Below are positions 55,664 through 64,000 of a stretch of DNA of 64,000 nt, one piece after another; position 1 is the first letter of the stretch; each line of letters opens with the position of its first letter. Under the pieces are notes generated by a model that worked only from the letters and a program-made list of their open reading frames with translations, was not told the DNA's origin and made no database searches. Source of the stretch: Armillaria gallica (Eukaryota > Basidiomycota > Agaricomycetes > Agaricales > Physalacriaceae); assembly GCA_037576215.1 (NCBI GenBank), contig JBANDB010000021.1, forward strand, positions 496,001-560,000, read 5' to 3'. Both the position numbers and the translations under genes were made by a program.

Positions 55664-56844
55664 TCAGGCGCTTCTTGAACGACCTGCTTTCATCAGCGCC
55701 TTTGGAAAGCTAGACCAGTGGGGAATACACACCAAGTGTCCGGCTCCCGGTATTCTGGTAACGGAAGCGAACCTGCGTCCTCGAAGGAGAGATTCCTGCT
55801 TTTCCCGGGTGCTAACAGCACAATCAGACTCCTTACAATAAATGCAAATGAGAGACACACAATAAATCATTCCTCTCCCCGTAGACCAGATGCACCGGCA
55901 CCTTCTTCCTCGTCTTGTCCAGCTCTGCGATAGGGTACACTGCATTTATCTGGTTGACGAATGGCTGTGTCTCGTGCTCAGGACGACATCTGAGGGACAC
56001 TCCTTCCTTGTCCTCCTCGAAACCATGCTCCTAGTTGAATAAGTCGACGTCAAGCGACGGGAGATTTTACCCACAACATATATATCCAAAACGCGCTTAT
56101 CCCAGGTTCTCCACGGTGCGCGCTTCCCTAGATCTTTACGAACAGCATCCCTGCTCTCCCAAGTCGTCCGCCGGCGTGGGATAGCGACACAGGCGAGCTT
56201 GTAAGCAGGCGAGTCTGCCATGTCGATCATGGATCCCGGCCAGATGGCAGGTTCAATAAGTATCAAAGCGGAAAAAGGTGGGTTGCCGGATTGTCCGTAG
56301 AAAGATGGTACTAACGCACTGTGAAGTAGGCGTCAGTCTAGAAGAAGATCTTGAGCTGGGATGCTCACGCAGATGCAGCTCCTGCCGAATGGCCAAGCAG
56401 CACGATTGGGTGACGGGTTCCGTTCAGATGGGTCTTGCACAGGTTCGCGCAGGCTTCAGCGAGATGATACGAACCTGCCATTGTCAGCTACCACCCCAGG
56501 TCCAACAGTACAAACTCACTGTAGGTGTACCCTGGTTCATCGATGGTGTCTCTATTAAGTGTAGCTGCTGCGCCATGCGTCTGAGAGTCGAGTGCCCAGG
56601 CTTCGACGACGGGCCCACCGTGGGCGTATAGGCGTTCGATAATTGGCTCCCAGTGCTCTTTATCTGTTCTGTCTGATCAGTAGGGAAATGTGAGGGAGAA
56701 GACAAACATACGGAATCCAGTCCCGTGCGCAAATATTAGGATGTAACCCTTCTTGGTGGCGGCAGACGGGCGGTACCGCTTCGCAGTAGAGACGAGCTGA
56801 GTTCCGGCGCTATATGTGTCAACGATGAATTCGGTTACATTCAT
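55664..56844 (-). CDS. LPX1-like alpha/beta hydrolase
   Basis: Multi-exon minus-strand gene. Start at MNVTEFIVDTYSAG (56844). Parts in order: AKRYRP, ILIFAHGTGFHKEHWEPII (oxyanion HG plus the KEHW motif of the family), AWALDSQTHGAA, HPIVLLGHSAGA (nucleophile G-H-S-A-G), LILIEPAIWP, TWESRDAVRKDLGKRAPWRT, WDKRVLDIYV, EHGFEEDKEGVSLRCRPEHE and, near the end, IPGAGHLV with the catalytic His. Introns such as the one opening GTATGT after HGTGF join in frame. The splice near 55845 is unclear, so a small defect cannot be excluded. The family includes peroxisomal lipase Lpx1 and fungal secondary-metabolite hydrolases; substrate unknown. Confidence 0.72.
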
Positions 56845-57918
56845 GATTGGGCGCGGATTAAGGAGGGATGGCGCCACAGATGTTGGTTATATACCTGAAG
56901 CTCCCTTACATTCGGGGAGGATTGCACCCGACTGTGGAATCCGAATCGCAGCGGCGACGAAGGCTTTGTTTTGTGCATCCGTGTTGTGGAAACAATGTTG
57001 GTAGTGTTGATAACGCTCATGGTGAATAGATATACCGCTCTTATACCGCTGTAACAAGTAAATACTATACAAAGGCTCGGTCAGATCCGGGTTCAGCTTC
57101 CAAAGACGGTCGAAAGCTTACGTTGTACTATGCGTCGATGAGTTTATTTTTGAAAACACTTCAATAACCCAAGCGAGGATAAGCACGACGGCCGCCGTCA
57201 TGACTAAAGAAAGAAAAAAGTCGGGCATCATTTCGTAATTATACCCAGTAGGAAGGTGGGATTCCCGCGGAGATGTTTCCAGGTGGCACAACCAGTTTTC
57301 AGTGGGATTCAAGATTTTCTGTAGGATTACCTCCAGGGGGCACCGCCGAGTTGGTTGGATTCTCGGACCGCCATGCACTGTGGTATTTGGGAGAACTGAC
57401 TACTGTTCTCCCAGCCGTCTCGAACTCAACATGAGCAAAAATTATGGTACTTGTATGAGAGCCACTCCGTGCGCGTGAGGTCAAGAAGTTGAACTCCAGG
57501 GTAAACGATTCAGAGAGGCGGAAGCCGCGAAGCCAGAGCGGGTATGTTCGGTGGGAGGCAGCCCAGGCCTGCCATCCGGACGTCGGAAAAAGCGATGCTT
57601 GTACCGAACTCAATCCCACCAGGAAAAGGTGTCAGTATAAGAGAAAGCAAAATTCCCACCGCAAAACTCCGATCCAACCAAACAATGCGATCGTATCCCC
57701 CATTTTGGGCGCCCCTCCGTTTTCGGAATTAAGCTCGCCGCAGAGATAATTGTTAACAATCAAATCAAATTCCCATCTCCCCGGCTATGCATGCATACCA
57801 CTACTACTACAAGTCCATGAAACGAATGTCATGTAGATACTTGAAGAGAAATAAAATAAAAAAAGGAACCACACCAAAAAAACAAATCCTACGCCCCACT
57901 CTCCTCTTCGGTCATTCT
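56845..57918. other. Coding-like minus fragments, no model
   Basis: Frames at 57299-57619 (FRLSESFTLEFNFLTSRARS) and 57118-57378 (ends with a TM-like FLSLVMTAAVVLILAWVIEV) could be exons of one minus-strand membrane protein, but I could not join them in frame and recognise no family. Confidence 0.3.
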
Positions 57919-58548
57919 TCAAACCGAGAAGTCAAACTTCTGGTCCGGGGAGTCGTTGCAACTAGCCAACGTCAATTGAGCACCGGGTTTGTTCATGACA
58001 CACAACCCGTTAGTGTTGGAAGTGATGCTGCATCCCGAGGCGACGACGCCTTTCTTGCCGGAAATGCCCGTAGAACATGTCGAGCAGTCAACCATCCACT
58101 TCTGGTTCCTGAATATGGAGTCAGTTATGGAAATATGTCAAAGACCAGAAAAGAACGTACGCATTGCTACCTGACCAGTCGACATTGGCCATGGATAGAG
58201 CTCCACCGTTGAGTTCGACGGCGAAGTTGTTGTTTTCCACGGTCCTATGAAATTATCGTTAGGAAGACTCCAGAATAAAGTAAAAGACGCGTACTTGACA
58301 GTATAGCTGACAACGGGGTTCCCGTTCTGCTGGAAGAAGAACTTCGAAGGCGAAGATCCAGAAATGACGGGCGCGCCAACGGCGGGCTTGGCTGACCACG
58401 AGTTTGCGCCACTTGGGGTGGTCAGAGTGAGAGCAGCACCCTCAAAGTTGGGATGACAGCCTGGGGTGACACCCCGAGCGGCCAAGGGCGACGCGGTAGC
58501 AGCGGTGAAAAAGAGAGCGGAGATGAAGAAGAGGATTGAAGAAGACAT
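57919..58548 (-). CDS. Small secreted Cys-containing protein
   Basis: Exons 58295-58548, 58161-58244, 57919-58108; 175 residues. Signal peptide SSSILFFISALFFTAATASP followed by LAARGVTPGCHPNFEGAALT. The mature part has SKFFFQQNGNPVVSYTVK, NANQKWMVDCSTCSTGISG (a QKW element as in ricin-B-like lectins) and CNDSPDQKFDFSV at the C-terminus. Six Cys suggest disulfides. The arrangement resembles the ricin-B-lectin-like secreted proteins of agarics, but I am not certain of lectin activity. Start at 58548 is set by the signal peptide. A TATA box lies 108-115 nt upstream. Both introns are 50-52 nt. Confidence 0.75.
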
Positions 58549-58655
58549 TGAAAAATATAACAGATGAAAATGATCAGTTTTCAAGAAGACGAAGATCAAA
58601 AGGCTGCAAGTAGAAGTTGGAAAGTAATGAGATTTGAAGGTAAGTAGATGGCGGC

Positions 58656-58663
58656 TTTTATAG
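58656..58663 (-). promoter_or_regulatory. TATA box of the secreted-protein gene
   Basis: TATAAAAG on the minus strand, 108-115 nt upstream of the ATG at 58548. Confidence 0.55.
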
Positions 58664-58744
58664 CGGTTTCGCGACCAGCTGACGCGGTCATGCCACTCTG
58701 GGTGGTGAGCGGTGAATGGGAGGCTGTACTGAATCGGAAAGGCT

Positions 58745-60294
58745 ATGAGCGACGTAATGACAAAGTTTAGGATCGACTGTATTCACCAGCGGATATGTTT
58801 TGCTTCAGCCGCGATCCAAGAATTGAACGCGGCCGGGAGGAACTGTTCCCGCCGTCGTTTCAGATCGCGCGCGCGCGCCACCGATGTGGCTGAGCATACG
58901 CTCAGCACTGTTGATAGACATCGAACCGTTCTAGGTTCCTTCCTGAAGAGCATCGTCAGCAGCATTCTTCCAAAGAAATTCAGCAGCAAAAATGTAAGAC
59001 GAAAGTTTCAGTAACAAAAGTTGCCGTCATGCATACTAGCGAGGTATCAGAATTTTGGGGCTCATTGAAAGAGCACGGTTCGTCAGGACCAAAGAAGGAT
59101 ACATGCAAAGCCATGCTATGAACAAACGTCCCGAAAATAGACGAAGGTAAAAGGGGATGGACCCGTTTCATAAGAATATGAGGCGTTCTCGGTATAGGAC
59201 TCAAGATCCGTACAAGTAGGTCGAAATATGCAGAACATTCGTCTCGAATCGTTCAATACGCACAGGATTATCTCCTCGATTACGAAGCGTACGGAAAGTG
59301 TACGCAGCAATAGACATCGGTGACTCGACCGCCTGAAAAAAAGTCAAACCGTAAGCAATGATCATCGCATTCTAGAAGGTGGAAAGGAATAAGAGTCTCA
59401 GAGTCGTATACGAAAATATCGTCAAACCTAGCGGACTAGGTCGTACTCATTAAAATCAGTTTTTTTGGGAATCATTGAATGGGAAGAAGGCACAATAGCC
59501 TCAGGGGGTAACGGACATTGCACGCACCATAGTTATCGTGCGTCAAAGGAGGGAACTCGTGATTTTAGGTAGCGTATAGGGTGAAACCCCAGGGATGCAA
59601 CGTCTGCGGAAAACGAGACAGTGAGCAACATATCTACTAAACAGAGAAGAGAAAATCTCAGAAAAATAGAAAAGATGTCGTCAAGCCCAGCAAGCTGGGT
59701 CAGGCTCATTAAATCAGATTTTGGTTTGGAATCATTGGAAACCGCAAACGAATTCAAAAACTCACCATCTAGGAGTCTCAACCAACATTTCTAAAAAAAA
59801 TTGACCATGACGGACAGATAATTATCGCTGAGCACAGCGTTCGGAAGGCAAGGCGGTGGGGGGAGGAAACAGAGGACGCACCGGGAATGCCCGATAGAGA
59901 AATTTTTTATCTCCGAAAGGCCGCTTGCGGCCCGTCGAGGCGATGCGAACCGTCGCACCGACGAATCAGTGCACTCTTAAATCCCAACTTCTAAGTCCAT
60001 GCGAGCCCTCAGAGCTTTCGGCTGGACAGCGAAAAAAAAAACTTACGAGAGTATCACACGCTGGAAAAAACCTGGAATTTTCGTGGAATAAGAATTCGCA
60101 CAGAACTTGTGTCCGGCATTTCACCATAAACTTGAAACGTCAATAATACTCGAGGTAGGGCGTGAATAGAGTCGCTACGCATTCCCGAGCCTCCCAGGTA
60201 CATCGATCACGAATAGCTATTTAAATTGCAGTACAGGGGTTACCCATAGTAACACAGTGCTTGCCGCATACTGTAGCGCAGCGGACAAGAACAA
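58745..60294. other. No gene recognised apart from the short repeats
   Basis: 1.5 kb between the secreted-protein gene and the F-box gene. Plus frame 58745-59014 starts in good sequence but is Arg/Ser-rich, GC-skewed and matches nothing known. Confidence 0.4.
59418..59739. repeat. Two direct copies of a ~62-bp motif
   Basis: 59418-59479 and 59677-59739 share TCGTCAA.CC.AGC..., CTCATTAAA.TCAG.TTT and GGAATCATTG. Each includes a small inverted repeat (e.g. CCCAGCAAGCTGGG). No coding frame. The surrounding 58745-60294 region has no supported gene. Confidence 0.5.
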
Positions 60295-61761
60295 TTAGGA
60301 TTTCCATTGGCCGGTCCAAGTGACCATACGCTCTACAAAGATACTAGGCGTCAGGTAACGATAAGAGAGTCGGATACTCGACCTACTTCGTGCGATTATT
60401 ACTTGAAGAAGATTTCTGCTCCTGAGCAATGGCATACCACGCTCTATCTCTAGCTTCCACCCCGGTTCATAGAGCCTAGCGGGAAGTCCACCACAGTACC
60501 AGTTCTGGCATTCGTGGTAGCGCGCATTGTGGACCCTCACTCTAACACTCTGCAAGGAGGGTAAGTGAAGCTGGTCGATGCAGGCATCCAGCGTTCGACA
60601 GTCTGGAATCCCCATTCGCCCCGCGAGCTGCCTAAACGTGCTAAATATGGCATCCACTGTCAGACTTCGCATGGTCGGAGGATATGTTAGCGATTTGAGG
60701 TTTAGGATTTTAGAATCCCAAATTATTACTACCACGTGGATGGATGCTAGACGTTCATGACGACAAAGATTAAGTGGTAGATCCGACGCTTCTGGGTGAG
60801 TCAGTGACAAAGCACATACATATAGTTTGAAATTTTTACCAGGACATTTGTCTAGCTGGATCAAAAGATGCTCGAGGGTATGCACTGTGACATCGAGGAG
60901 TGCCTGCATCATACCATTCGCAGAACAAGTTCGGTCCTGAACAGCCAGTCGCCGAAGGTGATGGAGATTGAAGAAAAATGGGGGAGACTTCAACATCAAT
61001 GCGAAGCCGTTGTCACTTGTGAAATTACAAATCTCGAGGGATTCCAAGATCGGCACTTCACGTTGAAAGGGTGGAAGGGAGTAGTTCGATGAAATAGGTT
61101 GCGTATAAGCCTGATCTAGAACAAGATTCTTCACAGAAAGTGCGACCGAGTCGAATAGGACCATGAATTCGCTGGCCTCTGACATGTAAACATGGTTGAT
61201 GTGTAATGTAGTGAGTCCGGGTAAACGTAGGACTTGGAGGAAGCACGACTTGAAATCGTCGTTCAGTGACCTCCAAGCAGTTGACCTATCGAGTTGTACA
61301 AGAGCAATACGTTTCAGGAAACAAAGGTTCGGGGTGATCGACAGAATTATTGGATCATCGCATAGGTCGCATAATCCTGTTGGCTCAGAACCGAAGATAC
61401 CAAATGTTGTTACAAGGGATGGGATATCAGGGAATTCTGTCAGAAGACGATGAAGTTTACGGCAAGTATACACTCTGCCTAGGTGCTCCTGTCGAAAGCT
61501 TTGAACAAGCCGGGAGGCTGAATTCGAATTCGAATTCGTCAAAGATATTTGGGAGTAGATATGAAAGCGACTAGAGGGAACGAAGGAACGAGCGACGAGG
61601 ATGCATTTTCGCAATGTTGGAATGTCGTCGTGAAGAAAGTCTAGGGTGTAATCGATAAGCTCTTGTGGTAGCACTGTGCGATTATCGCTAGAGCCGGTCG
61701 TAGCTAGTCTTGTTACAATCTTGTATATGAAGCGAGCTATCGATATACACATAGATAGCAT
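60295..61761 (-). CDS. F-box protein
   Basis: Single-exon ORF of 488 residues. F-box near the N-terminus: TVLPQELIDYTLDFLHDDIP then TLRKCILVARSFVPSSRFHI, a form widespread in agaric F-box-like proteins. The remainder is an irregular leucine-rich region (LRLPGLTTLHINHVYMSEAS, LHHLRRLAVQD). Residues 1-16 are hydrophobic (MLSMCISIARFIYKIV) and could be a weak membrane anchor. Probably an SCF adaptor; unrelated in detail to the two F-box genes at 31-35 kb. Confidence 0.8.
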   Translation of the reverse strand: MLSMCISIARFIYKIVTRLATTGSSDNRTVLPQELIDYTLDFLHDDIPTLRKCILVARSFVPSSRFHIYSQISLTNSNSNSASRLVQSFRQEHLGRVYTCRKLHRLLTEFPDIPSLVTTFGIFGSEPTGLCDLCDDPIILSITPNLCFLKRIALVQLDRSTAWRSLNDDFKSCFLQVLRLPGLTTLHINHVYMSEASEFMVLFDSVALSVKNLVLDQAYTQPISSNYSLPPFQREVPILESLEICNFTSDNGFALMLKSPPFFFNLHHLRRLAVQDRTCSANGMMQALLDVTVHTLEHLLIQLDKCPGKNFKLYVCALSLTHPEASDLPLNLCRHERLASIHVVVIIWDSKILNLKSLTYPPTMRSLTVDAIFSTFRQLAGRMGIPDCRTLDACIDQLHLPSLQSVRVRVHNARYHECQNWYCGGLPARLYEPGWKLEIERGMPLLRSRNLLQVIIARSRSSIRLSYRYLTPSIFVERMVTWTGQWKS

Positions 61762-62542
61762 GGATTGTCGGTGGAAGCTGTTTGAGACACACGAAGGTCC
61801 AGATTAACACTCCGCCAATAGAAGTCTCGGCTTGTCGTCGATTCTCAGGTCGGCATTGCTCTGCTGAAATCGGCTTGTCCAAACCTTCGGTTTTTTATGG
61901 TGTATGGAGGGAATTTACGCCTTTTATTTATGTAAAGCGTGCAAGACCATTCAGTTATGTTGGGTTCTGAAAGCAGCTAGCTTGAGTATGGCAGAGGAAT
62001 TTCTCAAAGTTCCGATTCGGAGCATTAGACTGTCGCACCCTAGTAATTCGGCTTCAATATGAAACAAACTAGCAGAGGTATCGAAGAATCATATGCCTGA
62101 GGAGCGGCCCGAGGTATATGCCTAATTTTGCGGTCAAGCGCATAGCCAACCGTGACCCATAGCTAAGGAGCCAACCCGCCGTTCGACATCCATTGCGGCG
62201 TAGCACACGCTTAGGCTTTTATTAGATTTCGACGTTTCCGGATCCTCACGAAGAGCGGATGGGTACTAAATAACCTTCTACTTTGGAAAACAGAGTCCGA
62301 CTCGTAGAAAGGGTCCTAGTGTTGGCTGCAGATCTTTCCTGGCGTCAATTGCCGATCCAATACGGCCGTATCAGGGCAGAATGCGCATTGATGGCATCAA
62401 AAAATTGGATTGCGGCTAAGTACCTAGGGCAAGAGGCACGCAAGGTATCAGCCAGGATGCATGAATTATTTAAAAGAGGTAAATCCTTACCCGAATGAAT
62501 TAAAGCGACCGTTTCCTCTCTCTCTACTCACAAACGAACGAA
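61762..62542. other. Intergenic between F-box and SDR genes
   Basis: No supported gene. A plus frame at 62283-62498 lacks an ATG. A CT-rich leader (CTCTCTCTCTACTCACAAACG) precedes the SDR start; written here in part only. Confidence 0.4.
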
Positions 62543-63529
62543 ATGGGTCTCGACTTGTACTTGAACGGCGTTGCTCTCGTTGTTGGTGCCGGTGGGTCCT
62601 GCGTATTATTCTTTTGCGCCTTTAGCTGATGGGCAACTTAGGCTCCGGTATGGGTCGTGCCACGGCTCTGGCATTCGCAGAGGCTGGTGTCCGTGGTCTG
62701 GTCTTCGCCGACATCAGGGACAAGGCTGCTGCTGAGGTCGCCGAAGAAGCCAAGGCCATCGCGTCCAACTCTCAGTTCGAATCCTTCGTCGTCCAGGTCG
62801 ACATGGGCGACGAAGACTCCGTGAAGAACCTCATGGCCAAGTCAGTCGAGAAGTTTGGTCGCGTGGATTACTGCGCGAACATTGCTGGGGTAAGTTCCCG
62901 TGCTCGACTATTACAAGACCGCCTCATTAATCTTTTACCCAGTCATTCGGTAGAGAGAGGAAGCCGTTCGCTGAGACTCCGACGGAGGAATGGTTGGCAA
63001 TCCAACAGACCAACATCAACGGTGTCTTCTTCCTCGTCAAGGAGCAGATCAAAACCATGGAAAAGCAGGAGCGCCTCGTGACGCCATTGACTTCGGAGGC
63101 ACGTCCAGCAGAACGGGGCAGCATCGTCGTCCTATCCTCCGCTGCAGCCGTTATCGCTGTCCCGGAAGGTGGTGCTTACACCCATACCAAATTCGCCACG
63201 AATGGACTCACCAAGGCTGCTGGTAAGTGAACCTTTGGTTTGGATACCATCCATTGATTCACCGCGTTGGAATAGCCCAGGACCATGGAAAGAACGGTAT
63301 CCGCGTCAACGCGATTCTCCCTGGTTATATCTTCACGCCGGGGCTGGCAGCATTCCCTGGTGCAACTCCGGAGACGGCACAGAGGATCCTCGATAACAAC
63401 GCGCTTCACAGATTTGGGGAGCCAAGGGAGATTGGCGATATGGTGGCGATCTTGAGTAGCCCCAGGAACAGCTACATGATTGGTGCCAGTATTCTTATTG
63501 ATGGCGGCCAGACTATCACGGCCGAGTAG
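62543..63529 (+). CDS. Short-chain dehydrogenase/reductase
   Basis: Four exons (62543-62591, 62642-62889, 62943-63222, 63276-63529), 276 residues. Classical SDR that oxidises or reduces alcohol/keto groups with NAD(P). Cofactor loop VVGAGSGMGRATA (G-x3-G-x-G), FADIRD (the acidic Asp at the end of beta-2 suggests NAD preference), CANIAG (NNAG equivalent), IVVLSSAAAV with the catalytic Ser, and the catalytic YTHTK (YxxxK). C-terminal LPGYIFTPGL and SYMIGASILIDGG are typical. Start at 62543 follows a CAAACGAACGAAATGG leader. All introns are GT-AG and the gene looks intact. Substrate unknown. Confidence 0.9.
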
Positions 63530-64000
63530 ATTTACGCGCTATGTAATATTGATAGACCTGCATTATCTGTACTATTAATCATGATATAATAACCGAAAGT
63601 TGAACATGAAGCGCACACATTCTCTCGAGATGATGGAAATAACCATTGTTTGGGTGACAGACAAGGCCTCTCGTTCAAAGGGAGATTCGGACTCCTCCGA
63701 GTCTCATGGTGCGGCCTCAATCACATGTAAACGGTCGAATAGAAAGACAAACTGAACCTAGAAACGTTGCATGTCATTTCAGTGAAATAGAGCATATGAA
63801 AATTTTACTTTTAACATATGATAATCATTTTGGAGAATCAGTGAGCAAGAAACGGCCTCATACGACAATCTCCCCATTGCCTTGTCAGCGTCGTCGCCTT
63901 CTCGTCATGCAGAGAAATTAGAATACAGTATCACTGGATGTCCGTGATTGCGACGGTGTCGTACAAACGACACCGAGTGTCGCGTCTCCGGAATCGGACA
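63530..64000. other. 3' flank of the SDR gene
   Basis: No further gene recognised before the window end. Confidence 0.45.

Noticed and set aside
57118..57619. Two minus frames, one with a TM segment
   Set aside because: Could not be joined in frame with plausible splice sites.
1..64000. Secondary-metabolite cluster around the methyltransferase and hydrolases
   Set aside because: No synthase, P450 or transporter genes lie nearby; the enzymes are isolated and far apart.
1..64000. Genome-defence point mutation (RIP-like C-to-T) as the cause of gene decay
   Set aside because: One stop (TGA at 4688) fits C-to-T, but most breaks are indels; dinucleotide statistics would be needed.

Overview
The window is nuclear DNA of a filamentous fungus, most likely a mushroom-forming basidiomycete (Agaricomycetes). 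Genes are broken by many short introns (about 45-60 nt) with GTRNGT donors, CTRAY branch sites and YAG acceptors. Recognisable families are typical of that group: several F-box/LRR-like proteins, an SRPK-type kinase, a DUF4436 membrane protein, a DUF4470 protein, a family-2 O-methyltransferase and C2H2 zinc-finger genes. Family names rest on motif recognition by eye; no database search was run.

Layout. 1-2479: 5' end of a Ty3/gypsy LTR retrotransposon on the minus strand (LTR, self-priming signature, a membrane-anchored proline-rich ORF, start of gag). 2848-4098: a hAT-type MITE, a decayed lipase N-terminus and a second inverted-repeat element. 4335-9683: a DUF4470 gene with two in-frame stops and a complete SRPK kinase. 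10244-13069: a small two-TM protein and a tandem pair of intronless ~200-aa genes that begin MGQ[YH]W. 15094-16895: O-methyltransferase. 17-24 kb: a dispersed repeat and gene relics (F-box copies, a 5'-truncated alpha/beta hydrolase). 25.9-29.2 kb: DUF4436 gene and an unrecognised spliced gene. 31.1-34.7 kb: a divergent pair of intact F-box genes; a broken copy of one lies at 18.8-20.5 kb and of the other at 40.1-41.1 kb. 36.7-41.8 kb: 7TM relic, an unrecognised spliced gene, the F-box relic and a third MGQHW gene. 43-53 kb: two paralogous C2H2 genes about 9 kb apart, with a second hAT-type MITE, duplicated non-coding blocks and a 75-aa spliced gene between them. 53.8-55 kb: a tRNA-Gln-like sequence, a tandem array of hairpins and a small BED zinc-finger gene. 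55.6-58.5 kb: LPX1-like alpha/beta hydrolase and a small secreted Cys-rich protein. 60.3-63.5 kb: F-box gene and a short-chain dehydrogenase.

The genes do not form a pathway or biosynthetic cluster. The main theme is duplication and decay in a repeat-rich accessory region. The most interesting points are the self-priming retrotransposon with an extra membrane ORF, the uncharacterised MGQ[YH]W family in three intronless copies, the possibly domesticated BED protein, the hairpin array, and the several GC-AG introns and microexons needed to keep gene models in frame.
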